Shown here one piece after another: positions 1 through 11,439 of a stretch of 64,000 bases of DNA (positions are counted from its first letter, which is position 1; every line of letters starts with the position of its first letter). Location of the stretch: positions 11,176,038-11,240,037 of the forward strand of contig OZ038322.1 in assembly GCA_964035795.1 (NCBI GenBank). The letters are read 5' to 3'. The notes under the pieces were generated by a model that was not told the DNA's origin, searched no databases, and worked only from the letters and a program-made list of their open reading frames with translations. A program made the position numbers and the translations under genes. The DNA comes from Pterobdella sp. o SKG-2022. Its lineage: Eukaryota > Annelida > Clitellata > Hirudinida > Piscicolidae.

Positions 1-319
1 TTATCAAGTATCGAAAAGCTTCGTATTATTATTCAGTTAATAAAAGTTTTTGATTAAAATGAATCAGGGAATAAAAGGAGTTTATACAACGTTTAAAAGT
101 TTTAAAGCAATGAGGAATATAGCATGAAAAAAAGCCTAGTGTGTTACAAGTGTTAAGCGGTGGATGAGATATAAATGAATACAAATACACAACCCAATTA
201 AGTCATTTTCATTTCTAAACCTTAATGAAAAAGGAGAAGAAGGTTGACAAGAGATCAGCATCACATACTTAAGAAAACATCAATAGAGAATAATACAAAT
301 TGTTTCTAAAATTACATAC
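1..319. other. No recognisable gene; intron or downstream flank of GLTP
   Basis: It follows the GLTP donor (GTATGT on the minus strand) and has no open frame resembling the missing GLTP C-terminus. Bases 16-30 carry the AAAGCTTCGTATTA motif that recurs in foldback family B. Otherwise it is AT-rich and featureless. Confidence 0.5.
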
Positions 320-1098
320 ATAAAAAAGTCCTTGAAGGAGATAGTTGTGGAATCTTTTGAGTGAGAGATCATAAGCTTCCAAAGTGATGGAGCTCATGTT
401 GATGTGCTTTGGTCCTTCAGGGCCATCTTCCTCAATAACTAGAAGGCTAATGTGGTACAAAAACTCCAGAGTCCTGCAATTTTAATTCAAAATAGTTTCA
501 TAAAAATTATTTCGATATTTTTAAAATTGAATATAGCCTTAATTTACACAAATCTTATTAAAGATGGAATAATCCGTTTAGACGGCTATTAAACTTAACA
601 CATATTCAAACGCTCTTTCTTCTAAGCCTCACACCTCCACGATAAAAAAAAGTATAATAAATGAAACCTCTTAAGCCATAATAAAGAAATAGTAGCATCG
701 GAGCAATCGGTGCCTCGTTCAGCATCTAGTATATCGTTAAGGGTGTGGTGTTTAACAGGGTCTAAATCATACTTGTTTCTTATGATCTGGATGAATGTAG
801 TTTTAAAGAAAATTTATTCATTTAGGAAGCCCATATCTCAAAACTTATATTACAGTTATATTTCCAGCAATGTCCGCTCTAGTTCTCTCGAAAGCTGATT
901 TCAAAAAGGAAGGTCCCAAATAATCTAAAGAAAAGTATTGAAAAACAATATAGAAGCTATCATTTTCTGATAGATAATCAAGTGAGTACCAATAATATGA
1001 AGGATTTCATTGGAAGCGTCAAGGAATGGAACGGTTTCAACTTTGCCGTCAGATGTTGGAGTTTTGAAATGGCGTTGGGTATGAAAAACAAAAGACAT
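320..1098 (-). CDS. GLTP: Glycolipid transfer protein (GLTP) homologue, 3' end outside the window
   Basis: Cytosolic lipid-transfer protein of the GLTP fold, which moves glycosphingolipids between membranes. Four exons join in phase: 1098-990, 894-854, 786-668 and 473-320. The start ATG at 1098 gives MSFVFHTQRHF, then GKVETVPFLDA (family N-terminus), ADIAGNIT (lipid headgroup Asp and Asn), KHHTLNDILDAE, LLWLKR (the stacking Trp) and KRFHNYLLQGLF (the conserved His). About 141 residues are visible of roughly 209 in vertebrate GLTP. The C-terminal exon(s) are not recognisable in bases 1-319, so they probably lie left of the window. There is no PH domain upstream, which argues for GLTP rather than FAPP2. 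After GNIT the predicted splice gives II where vertebrates have KI, so the headgroup Lys looks replaced, provided the acceptor at 787 is right. Family assignment is secure; orthology to GLTP over CPTP is likely but not proven. Confidence 0.86.
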
Positions 1099-1289
1099 AT
1101 TTGTACGAAGCTTAAGTTTCTATGTCTCACTTTTGTTACTTCTTCGGGTAATTTTCAGTTTCTATATAGAATATTAAGGAGTTAAAAAATTTTGAAATAA
1201 AAAATAAACTATTTATTATATTTTCAAATGAAATCATCAAAAAACAAAGTATAATCTAATATAACTTTTCAGAGACATCGTATATATTT

Positions 1290-1512
1290 TGTAACGAAAA
1301 ACATCAATTAAGAATTTATTAATACATTTATTAAGAATCAAAAGCTATATTTTTCGATAAGTTTAGCCTTGCCATGAAACGTTAGCGAAAAAAATTGAAT
1401 CGCAATTTTTTTCGCTAAACCTTCATGATAAGGCTAAACTTGTCGAAAATTAAAGCTTTTGATTCTCAATAAATGTATTAATAAATTCCTCTTAATTAAT
1501 GTTTTTCGTTAT
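1290..1512. repeat. Foldback (long inverted repeat) element, family A
   Basis: The left arm starts near GTAACGAAAAACATCAATTA and the right arm ends with TTAATGTTTTTCGTTAT, its reverse complement. The arms are about 105-110 bases with scattered differences and a few-base tip around 1396. The outer flank ACTTTTCAGAGACATCGTAT recurs, inverted, at 41790-41815. It is non-coding and lies between GLTP and UVSSA. Its structure suits a MITE or foldback element. Confidence 0.8.
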
Positions 1513-1637
1513 ATAATCTAATATGGATATAAGTATCATTCAGAGGTATAAATGAAAATAACATTGACGATCAACTTTAAATTTATGAATAGGCATGTAA
1601 GTGTCTTTTTATAATGTTGGCAGTGTTCATTACAGAA

Positions 1638-3080
1638 TTATTTCTTTTTAGCACTTTTAGAAATAATTTTAATCAATCTCTTCTTAGAATCGTTTTTATT
1701 GATAGCCTTCAAATCAGTTATACCAAATCTTTTTTTCTTTTTTCTGTTGACAGATGTTAAATCCACTCCAAGAAGTTTTGATAATTTTTTATCAAAAACA
1801 GGATCTCTCCAATAGTCTTTGCTCCTATTGATAACTTGGTTTCCACTTGTGCTGGGAAGATGTGATTCATTGGAGCCTTTAGCAGGCAATGGATCTCCAA
1901 ACTTCCATTGATTGTAGACGAATGCAGGTTGTTCAGTAGTCTCCATTTGCTTTACATTACTGTGTATCAGAGTATCCTCTTGCTTTTTAGCATTACCTTT
2001 GGATGATGCTTTTTCCATTAGATGGGTTATTTCATTGGTATCAGTTCTAACCTCAACAAAGTCTTCCTCATCTTCTTCCTCTCTTTGTACTATTTCAAGT
2101 TTATTTGCTTTTAATAAAACATTTTGAGCTTTCAATTTCAAAACTGCTGCATTTGCTACTGTAGTTGAATCAGCTTGATATTTTGAAAAACGTTTTAGTA
2201 ATTGTTTCAAATAGACTAAATGTCTATTAAGTAAACCCGAGAATTCACTAAACTTAAAAAGTAGACTATCATTATTTGAATTTTCATAAACCTTTATTTT
2301 TTCTGGATTGTTTTGACTTAATGTTGTGTTAAATGTAAAAGATATTTTTTCATCTTTTGAAGTTCCAGCTTTTACATTTAATTCTGAAATAGAGTTTGTA
2401 TACTTTTCTGTTCTTATTGAAAAATCAATATCAGATTTCATTTCACTTTTGAGTGAAGTTTCATTGTTATTCAAACTTTGTAAAATTAAATTAACACATT
2501 TATTTAGCTCATTTATGCAGAACTTTATACTTTTTTTGACATTCTGAAAATCTTTCAAAGTTTGTTTCAATTTTGCTTTTTGAACAATTTCTTCTTCAGA
2601 TAAAGATACATTATTTTGAATAGATTCAAAATCAATCCCTTTATTTTTTATTAAAAACTTTTTTGCCAAGTCAATTTCTTTGTAAGCTGGAGAAAAAATT
2701 TCATGCCATTTTTTGAAAATTTCTAGGCTATTTAATTTTAACTTTTTTGAGAATGAAATAGGTGGAGGTAGAACTGTTTCTGTGCCAAGAGTCAAATTAA
2801 AGTACTCAATTAATTTTTCAATAACTAATATTCTAAAGAATGATGACCTCATGAACAAAATATCAAATATTTGGATGCAAGAAAAACGGATTTCTGAATG
2901 TGCTGTCTTCAACTGAGCCCAAAGTTTTTTGAAGACAACTTTTATAACCATATTTGAGTTTTTACAATAACGTTTTAATTTTTCAATATCATGAAAAGCT
3001 ATTTGTTTTTTATCACTTTTAACAATTTTCATAATCATTTTTGAAATTTCTTTTTCATTCAAAATATCTACTTCACCCAT
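1638..3080 (-). CDS. UVSSA: UV-stimulated scaffold protein A homologue, lacking the zinc finger
   Basis: Transcription-coupled repair factor that binds stalled RNA polymerase II with CSA/USP7 and recruits TFIIH. The single exon starts at ATG 3080; the open frame runs 13 codons further upstream but has no ATG there, so the product is 480 aa. The N-terminal VHS-like domain is clear: KLWAQLKTAHSEIRF, RSSFFRILV, FNLTLGTETVLPPP and the KKWHEIFSPAYKE helix. An acidic EEEDEEDFVEV block matches the TFIIH p62-binding motif. The C-terminal DUF2043 region has VYNQWKFGDPLP and a basic YWRDPVF...KKKKRFGITDLKA end. The Cys/His zinc finger that vertebrate UVSSA carries between those two blocks is absent; only about 25 low-complexity residues are there. 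Human UVSSA is 709 aa. This is the only intronless gene in the window, so it could be an old retrocopy, but the frame is intact. Confidence 0.9.
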   Translation of the reverse strand: MGEVDILNEKEISKMIMKIVKSDKKQIAFHDIEKLKRYCKNSNMVIKVVFKKLWAQLKTAHSEIRFSCIQIFDILFMRSSFFRILVIEKLIEYFNLTLGTETVLPPPISFSKKLKLNSLEIFKKWHEIFSPAYKEIDLAKKFLIKNKGIDFESIQNNVSLSEEEIVQKAKLKQTLKDFQNVKKSIKFCINELNKCVNLILQSLNNNETSLKSEMKSDIDFSIRTEKYTNSISELNVKAGTSKDEKISFTFNTTLSQNNPEKIKVYENSNNDSLLFKFSEFSGLLNRHLVYLKQLLKRFSKYQADSTTVANAAVLKLKAQNVLLKANKLEIVQREEEDEEDFVEVRTDTNEITHLMEKASSKGNAKKQEDTLIHSNVKQMETTEQPAFVYNQWKFGDPLPAKGSNESHLPSTSGNQVINRSKDYWRDPVFDKKLSKLLGVDLTSVNRKKKKRFGITDLKAINKNDSKKRLIKIISKSAKKK

Positions 3081-3560
3081 TTTCAATACAAAATAGTATA
3101 GAACCAAAACGGTACTCACTTGCTGTAGGACTCTTATACTTTTTGAAGTATAATTTTGAAAAGATTTCGTAATTTCAAAACTAATATTTAATAAGTTTAA
3201 TCACGAATAATTTTTTAAATAGAACCTTAGAAATTTATTGATAATCAACTGTAATAATTTCTTATACCAACTGTAATAACTTCTTATATTAAAAACTTTA
3301 AACATGAGAAAAAAATTATTTTTCAATCTACTTTTTAATATTTTTTTTAAACATTTACATCCTTAAATTTACACATAAAAGTTAACTTTGAAGGGTACAA
3401 ATTCTAATTTCAAAATGTCAAAAGCTTTTATTGATTATAATATTTTTTGTATTTATTCATCAAGTAATTTTGGAAAAAATAATTAACAAGTTTTGTGTTT
3501 TATTTTCTTTCAATTCTTTTAATTTGAAGTATCTACGATAGAATTAAGGATAAAATAAAA

Positions 3561-6500
3561 ATGGTTGAACGTAGTAATTCAACGAATAATACACAAAATC
3601 AAGAAAATAGAATATCTCATAACGAAAACATCAAAAAAACAAAAGTTTCTTTATTTTTTGTTCTATTAACAGAAACATTAGAAAGATTTTCATTTTACGG
3701 GTTACTATGTAATATGGCGCTGTATCTAAATTCTAGACCACTTTTTTGGTCATCTTATAATGCTGTTAATACTATATTGATATTTTATGGTATTTCTTAC
3801 CTAATGACATTGATAGGAGGATGGCTTGCTGATACATATTTGAACAAATTCAGAACAATATTAATATTTTTTGTGGTTTATATAATTGGTTATCTTTTTT
3901 GGCCTAGTTTTCATTATGAAAGTATCAGTATGAGCTGTTCAAAAAATACTGAAGAGCCTCTTTGGTGTGAAATTCCATCCAACCAAACATTCAATTCCAC
4001 AAAGTTGGTTCCTTTATCTGATGAAGCTTGTTCATGGGCAATATTTCTTTCTCTTTTCATAATTAGCATTGGCTTTGGAGGAGTGAGAGCTAATTTAGTT
4101 CCTTTTGGAGCTTCTCAGGTAACTTTAGTAATGAGGATATTTGTTTTGTAAGGTCAACAAACACAATATTTATTCAAAAAAGATGCTTTTGGAAAGTCTA
4201 GCTTACATTACATCATTTAATACTTTGTGTTGACCTTACAATTTGATTTAGGCTTTTGTACATCATCAAGAGGATATTTGTGATTTAATATATTTTGAAA
4301 TTTAAAATCAAAATACAGATAACATTTCAAGATAAGCATTCATTGAGAATGTACTTCAATTGGCTGTATTGGTGCATCAACATAGGGTCTTTTATGGCAT
4401 ATGCCATTTTGGGGTTTCTACAACAAAATGTCAGTGGGTTTTATGGTTACCTTATCCCAAATATTGCTCTTTTTATTGCCTTCTTGTCGTTTTCCTTAGG
4501 TATGTTTTCATAAACATATTGTGAATTGGTTTGTGACACATTTACCTTTTTTAGGTTCAAGGTTTTATGATAAAAAACAAGAAACAGGAAGTCCATTAAG
4601 TGAGGTTTTCAAAGTTTTGTGGTGTGCTATGATACTTTCATGTAAGAGTAGGAAAACATCTCTACATGCTTCAAGCAACAACAATTGGATTAGAAGGACA
4701 CATAATGATGATACAAATCCTATACTACAAAATGCTGATATTGAAAACAATCATGATGAAAACGTTTTAACTAGTAATGATAATGGTGGCCAATCTCACA
4801 ATAATCAAAGAATTCACACACCCAAAGAACCTCCTTCTAGAAATAATGAATACAACAATATTTTCAAGTATACTATTTATTTTGATATCCTTACTAAGGC
4901 GTTTTTGTGTTTGAAAAGATTTAATTAATTTATGATCATTCATGTCTGAGACATTAGTCAAGTTGAAACACCACTAAATAACATAGTAATCATAAGGCTG
5001 TCAAATATATCCAATATAGCTTTTCAGAGACGCCTGCAATTTTTTTTAGTAACTAATATTTGAAATAACTTCACGTCGATTATATGAGCTTTTTAATACA
5101 TTTTTTAAGACACCGTAAATGTCTATTTTTTTATTAAGTTTATTTTTTATTCTAAACGCTGTACTAACGTTTTATGATAAGGTTTAACTTATTGAAAGTC
5201 TATACGATATTTTTAATATCTTAATAAACGCATTGAAAACATGATAAAACGGCGTACAAGTTTTAACAAAAATATGCATTAATTCATTTTAATATTCACT
5301 TGATAATGTAAGCTAGCCTTACGAAAAGCTTCGTCACTTAATAAATACTTTGTGTTTGTTGTCCTTACTTTTGGATTCAGGCTATTGTAATTCATCATTT
5401 TAATATATTTCCCAATATCGATTTATACATTGGATGACTACAACAAGTAGTAAACTAAACAGATGCTTGAACAAGGCTAAGATGTTGATAGGAGGGGGTT
5501 GTAGAGATGACCATGTGAACAACACAAAGGCATTCCTTTTCGTGTGCATCATCTTCACCATCATCGTTCCTTATTGGACCATTTATTATCAGGTATTAGA
5601 ATTTCATACTATCATATATGAGATTATGATATATTAATTTAACCTTGTCTACGGGATGCATTAAAATTTCGCTTAAAGTAATTACATACAATTGGACCTG
5701 AAATGGCTCGTGGTCTTTCAAAATAATAACTTCACCACTACCATCAGAGGGTACCATTTTTCATAACGTGTTCTATTTTTGATATTCGATTTGAACTTTT
5801 TGAAGAGCTTTGAAAATATCAGTATTTTGCTAACGTAAGAAATTAGTAAGATATGATTCTGTATTGTTTAGGTTTTCGTTCAAAATAGCATTTTTTTCAG
5901 AAAGTCTTTGACCAAAAATTTAAGGGGATTTGACGTTTGTACAAAAGACAACGTGAATAAAAGATTTAAGTAGGAGAGATATAGAAAGTTACAAAGAAAA
6001 GAACATAAAAGAAAAACAGCTTGTACAGGATGAGAGTGAGAAGTGTATCTTAAAGCGACAACATCACCCAGTTACATTAGGCCGTTTAGGCATGACGTTA
6101 AAAGGCACCAACCCAGTGTCCTAGTGTTTAGACCTACTTATCAAGGAGGAGAATTTTGAACACAAAAGTGTTGTTTGAAGACGTGAAAGGTTAAAAATAA
6201 TGTTTCTCATTTAATTGTACAATAACGTTATAATTGAATTTACAGTCATCTGAAAGATCATAAGACAACACATGAAAATAGATATTATTAAATTTCTTAG
6301 TCTGTAAATGAATCCTAATAACTTTTAAACTCTTTTTATTAATAATAATTGCAAAAACATCATTTTATGCACTATGATTATGCTCATTATTCTACTATTA
6401 AACACTACCATTATAATGCTATAACCCTAATGAATAAACATTAGTAATACCTAGGTTAATAGCCTGTGAGCACTTGATTGCACACTAACGCAATGCAGGC

Positions 6501-8380
6501 CTCATTATCGAGATAATTTAATGAAAATAAACATGTGTTTTCATGGCTTAAAGATAAAAATCTTAGTGAATGTAAATCTATATTAAACTTCATTCAAATT
6601 AAATACCAAGGACATTGTGAATAATCATAAAAAATTCATTAGCTATTTTTTAACTAAAATTAATTAAAATTTTATTAATTTTTTATAAGATACTTTTGTT
6701 AACATGGAAAGTTTTCAAAAAGAAAAGCCATGAATTCCAATAAAATTCAATTTTTCTATTGTATTATGCAATCAAATTTCTTTTTGGAGCCTAAATAGAA
6801 AAATTACTATAAAATCTATCCTTAAATTACAATAAAGGTTTAGACAGTTTAAATATTTATCTAGGACTTTAGCTAAGATATAATTAATAAATGTGGTATT
6901 TTTTATTTGTTACAATAGTGAACATATACCTGAGTTTGTGACCTGTTTACATTTGTGCAATAACTATGCAGTCACTAAACTCTTAAATTTATTATCTATA
7001 AATTATTATTCTACTCTTAATTAGATTGAATTGTACTTTATTTCAATATAGACAAATAAAATGAAACTTATTGATAAATGAAAGACTGATACAAAACTAT
7101 TGAGGTGTCTACTTCGATAATTGTGTTCAACTACATCGTTTTAGATGCAAACCACCTTTCAAATACAAGGCCTGCACATGAGACTCGATGCCCATAACCA
7201 CTCCAACTTCACCGACTCTTCCCAAGGATTCGAAGTTAATATTCTTATATCAAACCAAAAGCTTCTATATGCTTCCGAATTATTAAGTTATTTTTTCTCC
7301 ATTCAAAGGTGCCTACTACTTGGTTGAGTCTGTTTAACATCGTTTTCATTATTGCTTTTGTGCCTTTCCTCGATCGACTAATATACCCTTTTCTGGACAA
7401 GCGCAACATTATGCCGTCACTTAGGTTGCATTCAATAGTTGAATATCATGTTAATATGGGTAGTTTATCATACAATCATTGCATTTCATTGATCTGTGTG
7501 CGATTCTATTGCTTAATTTGAAAACTATAGAGCCGAATCAATTCGCAGAACAAGGATTCTACTAGGAATGCTATTTTCCTTTTGTTCAATGGTGGCTGCA
7601 GGCTTGGTGGAGAGGGTGCGGTTGAAAACCTACTGGGGACCTGATGACGTGGGATATCCCTTCATTCAATATATCGGTTCTTAATGAATTAATTCATTGA
7701 AATATAATATCAAATTATTTTATACTTTAGATAATTCAAATGTTGAAGATGTTGATGGTGTTTTTTGTTACAGCTTGCACAGTGTACTTAGCGGCCGATA
7801 TGTCTGTCTTTTGGCAAATACCTCAATACGTTTTCATCGGTGTGAGTGAAGTTTTGACTAGTATAGCAGGTTCATTATAAATTGATTATATCGAAATCTT
7901 AAAAGTGATATTAAAAGTTTAAAGAAGCTGAGTTAATGGCAAAATAATAACTCGCAATATTATTTTTTATTGTATGTATAATTTTATTTAATTATAAACC
8001 TGGCAGTGATGGAGTTGGCTTACACCGTGTCTCCCAAATCTATTCAGTCGATCATAATGGGTCTCTTTTACTTCAGCCAAGGTGTAGGATCTTTAGTTGG
8101 CATGTTGGTGGTTTACAGTCTTGAATGGTTCTGGTTTCCATCATACGATTACGGAAATATCAATTGTAAAACATCACCGTTCTCAACGGATCATGATCAC
8201 GATGATAAATGCCATTTAGATTATTACTTTTTCTTCTTGGCAGTTATTCAAATTGTCACTCTTATTATTTTTTTTGTCGTTTCATGCTACCTGAATATCG
8301 GCGGGGAAGACTTGAGGAAGAGAATGACAAAAAACGTACAGAATGTGCCACGACATAGAACACCAACTGATCTTTATTAG
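3561..8380 (+). CDS. SLC15A4: Proton-coupled oligopeptide/histidine transporter, SLC15A4 (PHT1)-like
   Basis: POT/PTR-family H+ symporter; the vertebrate relatives export His and dipeptides from endolysosomes. Nine exons close in phase: 3561-4118, 4319-4499, 4555-4867, 5463-5592, 7145-7234, 7309-7424, 7531-7676, 7774-7869 and 8007-8380, giving 667 aa (human about 577). Near residue 38 is the proton-coupling [10 protein letters not shown] motif (ExxER). [15 protein letters not shown] and [12 protein letters not shown] follow (PTR signature region). A long hydrophilic Asn/His-rich loop is encoded by exon 3 (residues about 255-340). Then come [31 protein letters not shown] and the C-terminal [14 protein letters not shown]. 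About 12 membrane segments are expected. The weakest boundary is the exon 4 acceptor at 5462, chosen because it alone keeps phase. Two repeat copies sit in its introns. An AATAAA lies at 8579, about 200 bases past the stop. Confidence 0.93.
4142..4255. repeat. Short foldback repeat in SLC15 intron 1
   Basis: It begins AAGGTCAACAAACACAA and ends TTTGTGTTGACCTT, which are inverted copies of each other. The internal TCTAGCTTACATTA matches, inverted, the TAATGTAAGCTAGCCTTACG of the 5305 copy. It belongs with foldback family B and fills most of a 200-base intron. Confidence 0.65.
5015..5392. repeat. Degenerate family A copy followed by a family B repeat in SLC15 intron 3
   Basis: Bases 5020-5275 contain CTTTTCAGAGACGCC and ACGTTTTATGATAAGG, both seen in family A. 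Bases 5305-5392 contain TAATGTAAGCTAGCCTTACG, AAAAGCTTCGT and GTTTGTTGTCCTTACTTTTG followed by GATTCAGGCTATTG, nearly the same as 52646-52742. The intron sits just upstream of the short exon at 5463. Confidence 0.65.
5593..7144 (+). other. SLC15 intron 4, 1.55 kb, no gene seen
   Basis: AT-rich, with no open frame of note on either strand and no recognisable transposon domain. It is the longest intron of this gene. The flanking GT (5593) and AG (7143-7144) are intact. Confidence 0.7.
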
Positions 8381-9067
8381 CATTTAATATGCACTTAAAT
8401 GGGTTGCCCGATTTAAAAATGAACTTTTTATATACTCTTACCTATTTTGGTTGAAAACGCTTGATATTAATCTACATTTGGAAATCTTTTTTCACAATTT
8501 TGATCTTTTTTTATATTTTTTGTTTAATTTATTAATTTAATTTTCAAAAATTTTTTGATACAATTAATTCTTGGTATTAATAAAAATTAATGTTTTATTG
8601 TAAATAGGGGCTTCTCACACCGCCCTATTACAATACAACTTTTAGTAAAATATAACTGAAGCCAATTACAATAGCTTTACGTTTACTACAATAAGAAATA
8701 CAACATCAAAGGATGTTGTTATGACTGTTCAACGAGGATTCAAGCTTTTGAACTTAGTCTCGATCCTACAACATAAAATGTACAAGCCCACAATGAAGTG
8801 TGCTAAACACAATAAGCTTGTATAGAAAAGCTAATGAAATATATATATCTATAAAAAATGAATCAATTGTGCTAAACCAATCAATGGACGTAATAGCATG
8901 TGAAAAATCTATTGATTAGTATGTAAAATTTCAAGTAATTTGTGGATTCAAAAATATGTAGGCAAGTTAGAATTAAGACGTTATAAAATACTCAACATTC
9001 ATCATATATGAATCGCTATTTCGAAATATTAGTTTTGAGGCAAGTTTCGCATTGTTTTTCATGATTT
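8381..9067. other. Convergent intergenic spacer between SLC15 and the bZIP gene
   Basis: The two genes face each other here, so this holds both 3' untranslated regions. It is AT-rich with an AATAAA at 8579 on the plus strand. I saw no coding, tRNA or repeat signal. Confidence 0.6.
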
Positions 9068-11439
9068 TTAAATTTCATATTTACTCAAACGCAACCTTAA
9101 ATGCTTGTTTTCAGCGATCAATTTGGTCACGTCACTTCTTAATTGATTATTTTCTTTTTCTAAGAAAGCCGTTCTCAGATTGATTTGATTTTCTTTCATT
9201 CTTTTAGCCTCTCTTGATTTTTTTGCCGCTTTGTTGTTCTTGATCCTTTTAGACCAGTATGATGAGTCTTTCTTGTCATTTGGTACAAATTTCTGTAATG
9301 GATTATTTTATTTTATTCAAGGCAAGTCTGTGGCTACCTACATAATGTATGCTCAAGTTATAAATAAAAATTTTTCTTTCTCGTTGCCAAATTTATTGAA
9401 ACGTGGTTTACAAAGATCAAAAACCTCTTGTTAATCTTTTCGGTTATAAAATTTTTTAATGAATAGACAAAATATTTTTATAAAGTTTATTATAATTTAT
9501 CATAGTGTTCTAAATCTAAAACAGTATTAATGTATACCTCTACACTTATTTGTTTGAAAGAAGAAAATTTTATTGAATTTACTTTTTGTGATTTAGGGAC
9601 AATTTGAGAAACTTTGAGTTCATCGATGCTGAATGATCTCTTACTAGGATCAAAAGACTTCTCGCCTGCAAAAAGTTCTTCTGTTTAAGGATTAACATGA
9701 GATATATTCAAAACTTGATGTTAAAAAAAAGTTTTTTTGACAAAATTGTAACACAGTATACCATAATGAACATAAAATTAAGTTAAAAACATTGACATAT
9801 CTCCAATTATTAAGTCTTTATCATTAATGAGGTAATTTTACACAAAAAAAAAATTTCACATAAGTCTATAAATAAAATATAAAAAAATGGTTTTACCTAA
9901 GTCTATTGATAAAAAGTTGTACATGCTAAAATATATAAAACATAGTATGAATTCATAAAATAATGTTACTTGAGCGTTCTGTATAATATTAGTATAACTG
10001 AAATTATCTAGTTCTATAGAAAATTTTTTTTGATGAAAAATTTGAAAATTTTTCAATTATTAGGAATATTATAATAGAATAATAAATTTTTTGTTGTTAA
10101 AAATCTTTTGAAAACTCAAAACATTCACCTGTTACGTTTTGGAGTCCGCTTTTGTCCCTCTTGTTTGTTTCAGTTTTTTCTTTTTCTGCATGGCTAAATT
10201 CTACCAGAAAATATTTATATATGTATAGGATTAGGTTTAAAATACATGTAATTATTGATTTTAAAGTATTATTTCATATAGAATGAAACTAGAATTTAAA
10301 ATTTTTTGGTAAACGCAAATTTATAATTTGTTGATAAATAAAAGTTTTTTTTTACAAATATTGTATATTTTTTCAAAGTTAAATTATCAAAAATTATAGT
10401 TCAACTGGTTGAATAATAATTTTTAGAAAAAAAATTTCATACGTTCTAAAGTTATTTTAAAAAAATTATAAAGCGTTAATTTTTTTTTTTACATTATAAA
10501 GAAAAAATACGATATAATAAAATTATTGGTGGTTAATGACCCTATATAATGCTTTGAACCGCTTTATATACAATACATGCCTTCTATAAATAACTATTGC
10601 GCATGAGCTCTCAAGTAAATTTTGTGTACATAGGCAATGTCTGTGAAATGGCTCAATGACATACCTGTTGTCAATGCAGTAGAAGCTTTAGAAGGGGTCT
10701 GGTCTGTGGGAGACTTTGCGTAAAATGAAGATAATAGAACACAAGTTAGAGGTGAATTATAAGCGTTTGGGTTGTGAGAGCTTGTGATAATTGGAGGAGA
10801 AGAAGTTGGGAGGGAAGAACGATAGGTACTAGATGAATTAAGAAAGTTGAAAGGGTTATTGTCTGCATTGACCGCAAAGTTTCCATAGAATTCTATATCA
10901 GTTCTCAAGTGATCATTTTTATAGCCAAGGCAATTCTGCTCATTTGTATTTTGCTCCTTTAGCCAGTCTGATATTTCAACACTTTTGTCCCCAAAAATCA
11001 AGCTACTGTTGTCTTTATTGTCATTTTCAAAATTTCTATTGAAAGCATTTATGCTATAATTCATGTTCTTTATATTTTTGTCGTTATGGAGCTTTGTCTT
11101 CTTTTTGTGTTCTTTTTCAATGGCGATACTACTTACTGAGCTTTCAAAGTTACCATTCAGGCCAGAATTCTGTTTATTGTTATCATCTACGACTTGATTT
11201 TCTTCCCTTTTTTTGTTCCCACTCAAAACATTTTCAATGTCATCATTTGCTTTTTTGCTTTGATATTCCAAAGAATCAGTAGTATTGTTTGAATAGACAA
11301 CTTCAATTGGAACAGTGTTAGTCCAGATGTTGGGGTTAAGAAGGTTGTTGATGTCTTCACTCCAGTCAAACTCACTTGAAAGTTCCTCGATTTTCTCACT
11401 ACTGTTGTCATAAAATACTGAATCAGTATCTTCTAACAT
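9068..11439 (-). CDS. PAR-type bZIP transcription factor (HLF/TEF/DBP/Pdp1 family)
   Basis: Nuclear DNA-binding activator of the proline-and-acidic-rich bZIP group, which works as dimers in circadian and metabolic control. Four exons join in phase: 11439-10665, 10185-10129, 9665-9583 and 9292-9068, giving 379 aa. Exon 1 encodes a long Asn/Ser-rich acidic region with [14 protein letters not shown] near the N-terminus. The PAR extension reads [13 protein letters not shown]. The basic region and zipper are all in the last exon: [34 protein letters not shown] (the NxxAAxxSR signature), then [20 protein letters not shown] with heptad leucines, ending LSKYEI. The KENQI-type zipper start and the YW before the basic region separate it from C/EBP and NFIL3. 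Which vertebrate paralogue it matches cannot be said; it is probably the single PAR-bZIP of an invertebrate. Confidence 0.94.

Noticed and set aside
710..898. Plus-strand 62-codon frame near the left edge
   Set aside because: It is the antisense shadow of two GLTP exons (894-854 and 786-668), which carry the conserved family motifs on the minus strand.
2326..2916. Plus-strand frames inside UVSSA
   Set aside because: Low-complexity antisense shadows of the 480-codon UVSSA frame.
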